Shown piece by piece: positions 37,075 to 45,135 of a stretch of DNA of 64,000 bases. A model generated the notes under the pieces. The model searched no databases, was not told the origin of the DNA, and saw only the letters and a list, made by a program, of their open reading frames with translations. The position numbers and the translations under genes were made by a program. This stretch comes from Anabaena cylindrica PCC 7122. GTDB lineage: Bacteria > Cyanobacteriota > Cyanobacteriia > Cyanobacteriales > Nostocaceae. The stretch is from contig NC_019771.1 in the NCBI RefSeq assembly GCF_000317695.1, forward strand, positions 3,228,001 through 3,292,000, written 5' to 3'. The first letter of the stretch is position 1; the number at the start of each line of letters is the position of its first letter.

Positions 37075-37447
37075 GTATACACAACACGCAGAACTTTGGT
37101 TACAACGTTGGGTAAATTTATTCTCACCCAGGCTAGGTGTAGCTCCCAGCATCATAAAAATCCGAGATTTGGGTTTTCGTTGGGGGTCATGTGGTAGTAG
37201 CGGAAATCTTTATTTCCACTGGCTAACAGTCCTCCTAGCACCCCGAATTATAGAATATATAATCGTTCATGAATTAGTGCATCTGCACGAATCGCACCAC
37301 AATGAACAGTTCTGGAAGTATATAGAGCGTGTTTTGCCGGATTTTGAATTCAGGAAGCAGTGGTTAGCTGAAAATGGTAGTCGCTTCGTATTATGAAAGA
37401 TAAAATAAGTTACCAGGGTAGCGATATCTGAAGACAAGCGGCTTCGC

Positions 37448-37510
37448 GTCTACGCATCCCTAGATGAAGGTAAGCCGGCTATTCCCATGAGCTTAGAGGT
37501 TAGTAAATAA
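37448..37510 (+). pseudogene. Remnant of a second cvkR-like gene (C-terminal fragment)
   Basis: The plus strand reads VYASLDEGKPAIPMSLEVSK then TAA, closely matching the CvkR C-terminal block IASLDEGKAVIPVWLDI; the DNA over GCATCCCTAGATGAAGGTAAG is nearly identical to the cvkR gene. Nothing else of the gene remains in the 180 bp between the metallopeptidase and tniQ. Confidence 0.6.
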
Positions 37511-37573
37511 GTTACCAAGTTAGCGATCACATCTTTGGATGGATAAATTTCTACCTCACAGTTAGTAGATATC

Positions 37574-38077
37574 TTAAATTCTCTTCTGATGTTCTATCAT
37601 CTCCCCAAACGGCAAAAAACACCTTTGACACCAACCATCAACCCATAAAGCCGGAACTTTAAACCTAGCCCCACAATTAGGACATTCAGACAACAAACTT
37701 AAATGATGATGCTGACACCCCTGAGTCACCTTAAACTGCCACTCAATCCGATGACAAGGTGACTCCACATAACAAGCAGCACAAAGTCGAATAGGTTCAA
37801 GATTCATTCCCACCCCAGCAGGTGGTAACATCTGCTCTAACCTATCAGCATCAACCCCTACAACCTTAGCCAAAGCCTCCAACTGTTGCCGAGAAGGAGG
37901 GGGATTAAAACGAAACTTTTCCCATCTGGATATCGCACCCCCAACCCCAGCAGCTTTACCCAAACCAGTAGTTGTTAAATCATTTGCCCGTCGAAACCGC
38001 CCCAAAAAGTGACTCAGACTTTCCCCAAGATATGGTTCTACCTGAAACAACCAAGGATTAATTTCCCCAACTTCCAT
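37574..38077 (-). CDS. tniQ: TniQ, targeting subunit of the CAST
   Basis: The 167-residue protein has the length of the short TniQ of type V-K CASTs. It has the TniQ N-terminal PYLGESLSHFLGRFRRANDL, and zinc-finger cysteines in LCAACYVESPCHR, CPNCGARF and WCQRCFLPFGEM. It links the Cas12k-guide complex to TnsC. The start ATG overlaps the tnsC stop by one base (TAATG), showing coupled translation. The frame is intact, but transcription from the tnsB side must cross the IS1634 insertion in tnsC. Confidence 0.95.
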   Translation of the reverse strand: MEVGEINPWLFQVEPYLGESLSHFLGRFRRANDLTTTGLGKAAGVGGAISRWEKFRFNPPPSRQQLEALAKVVGVDADRLEQMLPPAGVGMNLEPIRLCAACYVESPCHRIEWQFKVTQGCQHHHLSLLSECPNCGARFKVPALWVDGWCQRCFLPFGEMIEHQKRI

Positions 38078-38341
38078 TACTTATACTCCGCCGTTACTTC
38101 CTTCAGAGTTTCCAAATCAATCTTTGCTAATCCCTTCTTTAAAGCCCGAATAGCCGACTCCCTGAGAATCATATCCAGCAACCCAATATAACCCCCAGTT
38201 GCCTCACCCAAAGTCTTCAGCATTGCCTTACTAGAAAGATTAGAAGCAACAGGCAGTTTTAAAACCTGTTTTTCCCAAATCTCCACAGTGCGCTTAAAAC
38301 CCACATTCCGCAGATGTGACTCAGATTATTGATATTTTTGA

Positions 38342-38390
38342 AAAATTCCAGCCAGGAAAATTTTATCTACCTAATTTTTCTGGCTGAATT
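38342..38390 (-). terminator. Hairpin near the left end of the IS1634 element
   Basis: AATTCCAGCCAGGAAAA pairs with TTTTTCTGGCTGAATTT. On the minus strand it lies after the transposase gene and can end its transcript. Confidence 0.6.
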
Positions 38391-38596
38391 TAACTTTATT
38401 TGCCAAAAGATAGAGCTTATTAAGTAAGTTAATTTCACAAGTTTTTAAAATAGATTCTCTCTCTCAATTAAAGTAGTCATTTTCGGTAAAATAAACATGA
38501 CAATTAAAGCCAAGAATATTTCCGTCTTCGCTAAAAACTTCTATTTACTACTTTTACCCTTGAACTTTCTACATCTTTTAGGTCAAATAAACCACA

Positions 38597-40264
38597 TCAA
38601 GTAATTAGATAATATTTACTACAACTCTTTCCTAAATATCTGACAATCTTTTCACGTTCCTCCGTTAAATTGCTCATTTGTTTCTGTCCATTTATGATTA
38701 CCAAATGTACAGCCTGAAACATCTGAAATACCCACCTCATTGTCGGTTTATTTGTGATTTTCTTAACTTGATTTCTAATCCCATCATCAAATTTAGCTAA
38801 TTCTTGCCTTAATTTTCTTTGGGCAAGGTTATAGACTAACAAACACAATCCCATTATCATTGCTATTGCTTCTACTCTTTCCGGGGTTTTGACAAATACG
38901 CTTGATGTAAAAAACAATGGGTCTTTTAAAAATCTAAATCCTCTTTCGTTAGATTGTTGAGCTTTGTATTCTTCTAATACTTTCTCATCACTCAATTCAT
39001 TTCTATCTAATACATTCGTTGCTAATATAAATCTCCCTGCGTTAATTTTTTCAGTTTCTATTACTTCTTCTCTTGTTTCTATTTGACCTTTTATTTGATA
39101 TTTTATTTGACTTGGTTCGGTCAATTTACTTGGTCTACCTGCTGTTTTATATTCTAGTTTCTCTATGTATTCAATTTCTTTTATTTGGTGATATTTCCAG
39201 GATTTTGATAGCTTTTCTATTACTATTTTTGCATCTGGCTGACAGGCGAACTCTTGTCTGGATAGTTTGCTGAGTGCGGCTTTTGCTTTTGCTTCCTGTT
39301 TTTTGACTTGTTTTTCTACTTGTTGGATACTTGATTTTTTTCTGATTTCACTTTCTACGATTATCCATCTTTGTTTTATGCCTGCATATTCTGATTCTTT
39401 GGCTGCTATTTTATAGCCTGATATTTGACTATCTTTCCATTCTGCTTCTTTTATATCTACAATTTTATTTTTTGCTTCTTTGATACTTAGTGGTACTCTT
39501 GTTATCCATTTCAGTTCTCTCATTGCTGCTAAGTTTTCTGCTGTATATAAGGCACTGTCTGCTACACTTATGCCCTCAAATGTCCATTGTTTTTTAAATT
39601 CTTTTAATCTTTCTACAAATACACTTTTATCATCTACGTTTCCTGAGTCTACTTTTAAATATAATGGGATGTCTCCATCTCCTGTTACTATCATGTCTAT
39701 GATAAATTGTTTCAAGTCTGGTCTTTTATCTCTTGAATATCCGTGGACTATTTCTATTGCTTTCATCTCCGGTTCTATTTCTAATTTATTCTCTTCTGTT
39801 TCTTGCTTTATTTCGTCTATTTCTTTGATTTCTTTTTTGTACTCTCCTTCTACACTCATTGATGTCCCATCTAAATGAATACTATCCATTTCTACTTGGA
39901 ATTTATGGGCTGCTTTTATGGCTACTGCTGTAAATATCTTGGTTGTTCCTATTTGATGATATTTGTCTAGTTCTCTTCCTAGTTTGTCGTCATTTAAATG
40001 CTCTGGTAATACTCCTTCTCCTATTAAATGTTCTGTTGCTTTTCCTACAAAAAATTCCCCAAATAGATATAATGGGGCGCTTAAAAACCCTAATCCATTC
40101 AATATCATCGCTTTTACTACTTGTCCTGGTGTTAGGGTTTCTTTTGTTTTTATTCCCACTATTTTATTCACTTCTTCTACCAATTCCATCTCGTCTATTA
40201 TTCCTGCTACTATTCCTAAATGGTCTATATCTAGGGTTTGTATGGCAACTTGAGACTCTTTCAC
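38597..40264 (-). CDS. IS1634-family transposase
   Basis: The 555-residue protein starts with the DUF4277-type domain of IS1634 transposases (QTLDIDHLGIVAGIIDEMELVEEVNKIVG, LTPGQVVKAMILNGLGF). It has DSIHLDGTSMSVEGEY (first Asp), GDIPLYLKVDSGNVDDKS, VADSALYTAENLAAM (second Asp) and ERGFRFLKDPLFF near the C-terminus (catalytic Glu region). The frame is complete, so this copy may be active and recently acquired. It is read in the same direction as tnsC. Confidence 0.93.
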   Translation of the reverse strand: MKESQVAIQTLDIDHLGIVAGIIDEMELVEEVNKIVGIKTKETLTPGQVVKAMILNGLGFLSAPLYLFGEFFVGKATEHLIGEGVLPEHLNDDKLGRELDKYHQIGTTKIFTAVAIKAAHKFQVEMDSIHLDGTSMSVEGEYKKEIKEIDEIKQETEENKLEIEPEMKAIEIVHGYSRDKRPDLKQFIIDMIVTGDGDIPLYLKVDSGNVDDKSVFVERLKEFKKQWTFEGISVADSALYTAENLAAMRELKWITRVPLSIKEAKNKIVDIKEAEWKDSQISGYKIAAKESEYAGIKQRWIIVESEIRKKSSIQQVEKQVKKQEAKAKAALSKLSRQEFACQPDAKIVIEKLSKSWKYHQIKEIEYIEKLEYKTAGRPSKLTEPSQIKYQIKGQIETREEVIETEKINAGRFILATNVLDRNELSDEKVLEEYKAQQSNERGFRFLKDPLFFTSSVFVKTPERVEAIAMIMGLCLLVYNLAQRKLRQELAKFDDGIRNQVKKITNKPTMRWVFQMFQAVHLVIINGQKQMSNLTEEREKIVRYLGKSCSKYYLIT

Positions 40265-40306
40265 GGTTTTTCCCTTCTCTATTTGACGCTTTTTATTTTA
40301 ACAAAT

Positions 40307-40346
40307 AAAAGCCTGAAATCCTTGCTAGACAATCTTTTCAGGCTTT
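40307..40346 (-). terminator. Hairpin upstream of the IS1634 transposase
   Basis: AAAAGCCTGAAA pairs with TTTTCAGGCTTTT across a 15-nt loop. On the minus strand it lies before the transposase ATG and would block read-through from tnsC into the IS, a common self-silencing device of insertion sequences. It also would cut tniQ off from the tnsB promoter. Confidence 0.65.
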
Positions 40347-41022
40347 TCTTTCTCTAAATTTTTAATTCCTAAATTTGCTTTAACATCTGCGGAATGTGGG
40401 TTAAAATCTTCCCCAGAAAACTTACCAAACCGATGACAGGCACGAAAACGGTTATAAACCTGCTCATCTCGCTTGATTACAGCGTCTAATCTGTCAGTAC
40501 CCACCAAAATCACCGCAATTTCCAACTTATCAAAAATATCCCGCACTTCTGCAAAAGTCTTGGGTTTAAAACGATCAGCCTCATCAATAATCAGCATTTC
40601 CACCCCACAACCTTTGAGAACCCGCAGCGTTCTATCTCTAATCTCTGCAACCGTTCCCTTAGTCATTTGATATTTCAAATGCTCAATAATTGCTGCAAAT
40701 AACTCCTTAGCACTACATTCTTGAGGTATTTGGATATAAGCAACAGGCACAGTTGGCGGTTTTCCCGGCTCTTGTTTGGGTTTATGCCTGAGTCTGTAGG
40801 ATCACAACCCATAGTTTTACCCGTTCTTGACTCTCCTAGCACCCTCCCAGACTGCCGTGATTGTCGCTTGCCATCTAACCAATCATGGAGCATTTTCACC
40901 TGTTCCAAAGCAATAAAATTCTTGCTATTCAATCGTTGAATTTCTGCTTGTAATTTCTCATCATTTTGAGGAATATCACCTAATTCTTGAGCAACACTTT
41001 GGGCTTGTTGTGAAGTCATGAT

Positions 41023-42732
41023 TTACCACCCGTAATCTTCGCGCATTTGTTCATAATCAAAAACTTCTGGCATATCTGTTTCTTGGGAGCTTTCGACAAA
41101 TGCCACTTCTATTTCTTCTACCGGTTCAACAGGCACAGGTTTTTTAGTCTTTTGAACTACAGCTTGTTCTTCTTTTTGCCGTTCCTTTTTCGTTTTCTTT
41201 TGCTTAACGAAAGTTTCTCTGTCTCTTACCTCTGCCAACATAGAACGATTGCTAATAGTCTTACCTGCCTCTCGAATCCTACGAATCATAGCTTTTGCTT
41301 CATCTAGAGACAGTTCCTCAGTTTCCAAATCTTGGGCATAGGCACGAGCTAAAAACTCCTCTTTATGACCCTTGTGGCTATAAACCAAAATAGTAGTAAT
41401 ATCTCTAGGGTCATATCGCAGTACCACGCTTTCACCTGCGTAACCTGCTAAATGTTCACCTTTATACATCAAGTTTTCAAATTGTAAGTAGCCTCCCCTT
41501 TGAATCATTCTGCGTGATTGCTTCATTAAACAGATATCCAGATCTCTTTCTGAAATTACTTCAGGGGCTACTATCAATCCAGAGTCCCAACGCTGAAATC
41601 TAGTTTGATCACCCATCCGAGCATCTTCTCGTTGGTTATAGGTATTGACGATGTAGGCTACCAAACGCTGCTCTAGCTCTCGCAAAGTCAAACAAGCTTC
41701 TTTTTCCGCTTCTTCTGGTCGCTCTTGTACATTTGATCCTGTGTAGCCTTGGAGAGTTGAAAATAACTGGGTGTTAAATGTCTTGAAAGGACGCTCAACA
41801 ATGCCGCCTTCACTGGGGCGATCGCGTAAATGGCAAGCAAATCCCAACTGCACACCTATTTGCTGCAAATGGTTGGAACGAAAGTCTTTACCCCCATCAG
41901 TATAAAAATGCTCTGGTTTGCCGTAAGTTCCCCATTCTTCATAAAGCTCATATTCTTGTCCATATTGCTTTGGCAAGATTGCATGGCGCAAAGCTAAAGC
42001 CACTACCTGAGAACTGGGAGCATCGTAACCAAGATTAATACCTACAATGCAGCGAGAATAGCTATCAATAACTGTTGTTAGCCAAGGACGACCAAGAATT
42101 TCGCCATGTTTATCTACCAGCAACACATCCGCACGAGTATGATCACACTGCCAAACTTGGTTGCTGTATTCTACTTGTAAATCTTTTCCATCACGGGTTT
42201 TTACTGATAAACGTGAACCTCGCCAACCAGGACTGCGAATGCTTTTTGCCTTTTCTTGCTTTTCAATCACAGGTTCGAGAATACGGTAAACAGTCATGTG
42301 TGAAGGAGGTTTAACACCTAGATCATCTGCTCTAACTTTGACTCTGACTGCTACTTGTTGGCGACTCATGCGTTTGCCGCCCTTATTTCCTTCTTTGTAA
42401 GTCTTAAGAATAAACTCCTGCCAATTTTCATCAACTCGGTGCTTACCCTTATCAACCCGTTCAGTTTGCGTTAGACCAACTAAGCCTTCCTCTTCCCATT
42501 TATCAATCAGTCGTCTTACTGTTCGCACTGATTTACCCAGTTTTACCGCTGCTTCCTTGAGTCTTTGAGCATAAGTAGTGCGATCGCCTGCTTCTAACAG
42601 ACTTTGAATAACCTCCATTTTTAGTTTTGCCTCGCCAGAAAGTTCCGACACAAGAACTTGAGTTTCTTTGCCGATGCTACTTTCATCTCCCAAATTGCCC
42701 GGAGTTAGAGGTGTTTCATTCCTCATATACAT
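41023..42732 (-). CDS. tnsB: TnsB, DDE transposase of the CAST
   Basis: The 569-residue protein has N-terminal helix-turn-helix domains (RLKEAAVKLGKSVRTVRRLIDKW). The rve-type core has the catalytic triad in QCDHTRADVLL (Asp197), FYTDGGKDF (Asp279) and EGGIVERPFKTFN (Glu313). A Mu-type C-terminal barrel and a Lys/Glu-rich tail follow, the tail ending DYEQMREDYGW that contacts TnsC. It cuts the 3' ends of the element and joins them to target DNA. As V-K elements lack TnsA, insertion is replicative. The frame is intact and is followed after 3 bp by tnsC. A second start Met is 6 bp in. Confidence 0.96.
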   Translation of the reverse strand: MYMRNETPLTPGNLGDESSIGKETQVLVSELSGEAKLKMEVIQSLLEAGDRTTYAQRLKEAAVKLGKSVRTVRRLIDKWEEEGLVGLTQTERVDKGKHRVDENWQEFILKTYKEGNKGGKRMSRQQVAVRVKVRADDLGVKPPSHMTVYRILEPVIEKQEKAKSIRSPGWRGSRLSVKTRDGKDLQVEYSNQVWQCDHTRADVLLVDKHGEILGRPWLTTVIDSYSRCIVGINLGYDAPSSQVVALALRHAILPKQYGQEYELYEEWGTYGKPEHFYTDGGKDFRSNHLQQIGVQLGFACHLRDRPSEGGIVERPFKTFNTQLFSTLQGYTGSNVQERPEEAEKEACLTLRELEQRLVAYIVNTYNQREDARMGDQTRFQRWDSGLIVAPEVISERDLDICLMKQSRRMIQRGGYLQFENLMYKGEHLAGYAGESVVLRYDPRDITTILVYSHKGHKEEFLARAYAQDLETEELSLDEAKAMIRRIREAGKTISNRSMLAEVRDRETFVKQKKTKKERQKEEQAVVQKTKKPVPVEPVEEIEVAFVESSQETDMPEVFDYEQMREDYGW

Positions 42733-42775
42733 TAATGTTTAATTACAACATATTTGTATAGTATAGAGTAAAAGT
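42733..42775 (-). promoter_or_regulatory. tnsB promoter with putative CvkR operator
   Basis: On the minus strand TATACT (a -10-like box) is followed at once by ATACAAATATGTTG. The plus-strand motif ACATATTTGTAT is at 42748-42759. The same motif lies directly after the cas12k -10 box (25789-25800), which suggests that one repressor controls both. Confidence 0.68.
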
Positions 42776-42794
42776 GACATTTAATGTGTGAAAT

Positions 42795-43012
42795 TTTCAG
42801 AAATATAGTAATTTACCTGTATTTGGCAAATTGACAAATAAATTGATAATTATCTGGCTTTTGACACTTAATTTGTTAAATATATGTCTGGAGGATGTTC
42901 ACAAATTAGATAAATAAAAACCTCCTACAATCTTTGCTGTAGAAGGTTTTAAGGTATTTTTATGATTTTTGACAATATTTTGTTAAATTGTCAAATAATT
43001 AGTTAATGTACA
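42795..43012. repeat. CAST end (tnsB side) with TnsB-binding repeats
   Basis: The outer terminus is TGTACA at 43007-43012, read leftward as TGTACATTAACTAATTATTT. Inner sites include TTAACAAATTAAGTGTCA (minus strand, 42878-42861) and several TTGACA/TTGTCA half-sites (near 42829, 42970, 42989). The repeat core TTAACAAATTAA matches the opposite end. Confidence 0.75.
42917..42955 (-). terminator. Intrinsic terminator inside the CAST end, upstream of tnsB
   Basis: AAAACCTCCTACA pairs with TGTAGAAGGTTTT over a short loop. On the minus strand it is followed by TTTTTATTTATC. It would stop chromosomal transcription from entering tnsB. Confidence 0.65.
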
Positions 43013-43109
43013 CAAATTATGTAAACACTGATTAAGTTTCCTGTAGCATAATATTGCACTACGGTATTTATCATTATTCGTTATCGTTAGATGCCCCTAC
43101 TCAATAATC

Positions 43110-43486
43110 TACGGTGTACACACAAGTCTTAAAATTCCTACTAGTACTTGGTTTCATCATCTAGCTTGAGGTGGTGCGATCGCATTATGTGATTACTTCG
43201 CTCCGCTCGTAATGACAATTTAAGGGGTCTATCATGCCTGAAACCCTTGCAGATAGTACTTAGGGTTTGCTTAATAAACCAAAAACATAGATATATCAAC
43301 AGTCTCAGGCTGAAAAAGTTGGAGAAGGTGCAAGAAATAAGCGATGAAAGCATCAAAAATAGTTCATTTACCCAGATTTGAGAATATTCTGATCTCCTTC
43401 TAATTCTTCTTTCTGACTCCTGACTCCTGACTCCTAACCCTAACGGAAAGACTTTTTTAGCAACTCCTACTTATGTGTACACCGTA
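43110..43486. repeat. MITE-like element, copy 2
   Basis: TACGGTGTACACA at 43110-43122 is inverted at 43474-43486. The 377-bp interior has no gene; it contains three tandem GACTCCT units near 43414-43437. The ends match the element at 8875-9030. It starts 97 bp outside the CAST. Confidence 0.65.
43413..43438. repeat. Short tandem repeat (GACTCCT)n
   Basis: TCTGACTCCTGACTCCTGAC followed by TCCTAACCC: three copies of a 7-bp unit, the STRR class common in heterocystous cyanobacteria. Confidence 0.65.
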
Positions 43487-43533
43487 TATATTTCAATCGT
43501 TCAGGACTCTTCTGCACCACTAGGCCTGAATCC

Positions 43534-43788
43534 TTACGTTTTTTGATTCTGAGACTTAAATCTACCTGCAATAAACTTTCGCTTGTGTAAATGCTTTGTC
43601 TGACGTTTGCTAACTCTCTCTCTCCACATCCGGAAACTAGATTGCTTCATTTCCCGTTTCATTAAAGCAATTACCTGTTTTTCAAGAAGACCAAACTGAG
43701 CTTCAATAGCATCAAAAGTTGTTCTATCCTCCCATGCCATTTCTATGATCCGATCTATAGTGGCAGAATCTAAGTTAGGTAGCTTCAT
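43534..43788 (-). CDS. TIGR03643/DUF2805 family protein
   Basis: The 84-residue protein reads DSATIDRIIEMAWEDRTTFDAIEAQFGL, then EKQVIALMKREMKQSSFRMWRERVSKRQTKH. This is the signature of the TIGR03643 family, small helical basic proteins with a helix-turn-helix-like look found in many bacteria. Function unknown; DNA or RNA binding is only a guess from its basic charge. It stands alone. Confidence 0.8.
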   Translation of the reverse strand: MKLPNLDSATIDRIIEMAWEDRTTFDAIEAQFGLLEKQVIALMKREMKQSSFRMWRERVSKRQTKHLHKRKFIAGRFKSQNQKT

Positions 43789-44030
43789 TGCTTTATTTAA
43801 ATGATTTTCTAATATTTTTTGAAATAAAAATAATTGCGGTTAATTCTAATAATATCATAGAATTAAGCTTGAGAAATAAGATTTTCAAGAAAGAGTGGTA
43901 AAAATATCGTTACTGTTTTTGAATCTCTATCATTCCATACTTTCTAGAGTAGAGGAAATTTTAATCCCGTTTAATCCGGATAAATCAGAACATAACTGAA
44001 GAGAAAATTATATTGCTATCTTCAATCTTC

Positions 44031-44366
44031 ATGTCAAAACTCATGGAAATGCCGCAACGTATATCAATTCGTTACAAAGATTCTGCATACAACATTCATG
44101 AAATTCGTTTGAAAACCTTCCGACTGGGATTCCAACTCTGGGAGGAACAAACTAAACCTAGAAAAACCGAGCTTTATGAATTTATATTGTGTTGCGTGAA
44201 ACAGGTTGACCGCCAAGATCGATTTATGTTTTCTTTACTGTTTATAGAATTAGCAGATATTATCCGTAATTCTGCAATTGAGAGGGGGATGAAAGAGATA
44301 ATTCTCAAAACAGCTTTTAGTGAGTTTGGTTCTGCATTAACAGATTTTGAAAATAGTGCCAAATAA
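44031..44366 (+). CDS. Hypothetical protein
   Basis: An open frame of about 111 codons from ATG 44031 (or 44013) gives a mostly helical soluble protein with RISIRYKDSAYNIHEIRLKTFRLGFQLWEEQ and a C-terminal GMKEIILKTAFSEFGSAL. No domain is recognised. Base use is like a coding region, and there is no overlapping better frame. It may be a real small gene. Confidence 0.45.
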   Translation: MSKLMEMPQRISIRYKDSAYNIHEIRLKTFRLGFQLWEEQTKPRKTELYEFILCCVKQVDRQDRFMFSLLFIELADIIRNSAIERGMKEIILKTAFSEFGSALTDFENSAK

Positions 44367-44739
44367 CTATTTGTAAGAGGTTATAAGATTTTTTATCAGG
44401 TTGCACCCAAAATGTAAGGATCAAACTAGTCTGTCAAAATAAATACTTTGCAAGTATAAATTTGGGTATTATTTTAACAATGAAATAAACTGTATGATAA
44501 ATCGAATACTTTCCCAGATCTATGATTAAATATTTTAGCCCAAATGCTAAAAAATATATGATAAATTATGGCTGTAATAAAATATGCCATATCCCAATTG
44601 TTACAGATGCAAACCATAGAAAATTAACGTATTTTTGATTAAAAATAGTCTATTAAAAATAAAGTATGTTATTGTTAATTGTTATTCAAAGTCGCTAATT
44701 TCCTTAAAAGCGCGATTTCTTTAGCCCTTACATTTGTGT
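44367..44739. other. AT-rich intergenic region
   Basis: About 370 bp of AT-rich DNA between the hypothetical gene and the acyltransferase pseudogene. No RNA gene or strong hairpin is visible. Confidence 0.4.
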
Positions 44740-45135
44740 GCAACATAACGCAAGCAGCATACTTGATAAATTCGTTGCCTGACAAACCTCGTGAAGAGGT
44801 ACACATATTTAAAAATGTCCGTTTAGACGCTCAAGGACACCAAAATAATAGAATTCATCTAGGAAATTGAGTAGCAATTGAGCGTAATGTAGAAATGGGC
44901 TGTCTGGAAGAAACTTACATACACATTAATGAGGATACTTTCATTGCGTCTAATGTTTGTATTGCTGGGGCAGGAGATATCAAGATTGGCAAGCATTGTA
45001 TGATAGCATCTGATTCTGGCATATATGCCAACAATCATAATTTTGCTAATGCTTTATTCCGTTGCTGTGGGTATTCCTGCACGAGTTATCAAAAGTCGAA
45101 TCGCCAAGGAATTAGTAAAATCTTCTGAGCATTGA
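44740..45135 (+). pseudogene. Left-handed beta-helix acyltransferase gene, decayed
   Basis: One frame reads SLPDKPREEVHIFKNVRLDAQGHQNNRIHLGN, hits a TGA, and continues VAIERNVEMGCLEETYIHINEDTFIASNVCIAGAGDIKIGKH, then IASDSGIYANNHNFAN. These are hexapeptide-repeat acyltransferase features. After NNHNFAN the sequence jumps to another frame with VAVGIPARVIKSRIAKELVKSSEH and a stop at 45133-45135, the normal C-terminus of the family. The middle (about 40 residues with the catalytic GSGVKVL-type region) is deleted. It thus has a nonsense mutation and an internal deletion. Such enzymes acetylate sugars of surface polysaccharides. Confidence 0.78.

Larger units (their letters stand above)
35341..37396 (+). 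pseudogene. YgjP-like (DUF45/SprT-type) zinc metallopeptidase gene split by an IS
   Basis: The 5' part (35341-35723) encodes the N-terminal barrel (DLYFILNRSNKRKTVGITIDRGGELIVNAP). The 3' part (from 37081 to 37396) encodes the catalytic domain with HELVHLHESHH, the zinc-binding HExxH-like motif of the YgjP/M48-like family. Removing the IS and one GTATAC copy joins HWYTQHAELWLQRW in frame and gives about 232 residues, the usual family length. Such genes often follow hsdR in type I RM operons; its role there is unknown. The IS makes the gene non-functional. Confidence 0.88.
38300..40400 (-). mobile_element. IS1634-family insertion sequence, 2101 bp, inside tnsC
   Basis: Inverted ends CCCACATTCCGCAGATGT lie at 38300-38317 and (inverted) 40383-40400. 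TTAAAA flanks both sides (38294-38299 and 40401-40406), a 6-bp target duplication. Removing it rejoins tnsC exactly at GEDF-KRTV. It has one transposase gene and hairpins at both sides of it. A solo end of a related element is at 48857-48883. Confidence 0.92.
38077..41019 (-). pseudogene. tnsC: TnsC AAA+ regulator, broken by a frameshift and an IS insertion
   Basis: Three pieces together make a normal V-K TnsC (about 275 residues). The 5' part (from 41019) has KMLHDWLDGKRQSRQSGR and Walker A GESRTGKT; just after it, near 40800, one base is missing (GATCCTACAGA where GATGCCTACAGA is expected). The middle part (to 40401) continues in another frame with PVAYIQIPQECSAKELF, Walker B GCGVEMLIIDEADRFKP and SGEDF. 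The last part (38293-38077) begins KRTVEIWEKQVLKLP. The IS1634 element separates GEDF from KRTVEIW. TnsC filaments pass the target signal to TnsB, so this CAST is defective. Confidence 0.93.
22341..43012 (-). mobile_element. Type V-K CRISPR-associated transposon (Tn7-like CAST), 20.7 kb, degenerate
   Basis: The ends are inverted TGTACATTAAC repeats: 22341 reading right and 43012 reading left give TGTACATTAACAATTTATTT and TGTACATTAACTAATTATTT. Inside are tnsB, tnsC (broken), tniQ, cas12k, a MerR-type repressor gene, a tracrRNA, a CRISPR array, a delocalised homing guide, and a restriction-modification plus toxin-antitoxin cargo. Tn7-like TnsB/TnsC/TniQ perform transposition and nuclease-dead Cas12k chooses the site. 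The CRISPR-side end faces the tRNA-Thr target. The 5 bp outside the two ends (ATGTC and CAAAT) do not match, so no target-site duplication is visible. Because tnsC is disrupted twice, the element should not move on its own, but its ends could be used in trans. Confidence 0.93.

Noticed and set aside
39943..40308. 121-codon frame on the plus strand of the IS1634 element
   Set aside because: It is a shadow of the transposase gene with an improbable Leu/Phe-rich composition.
43141..43356. 71-codon frame inside the second MITE
   Set aside because: No domain, low complexity, and it lies inside a non-coding repeat element.
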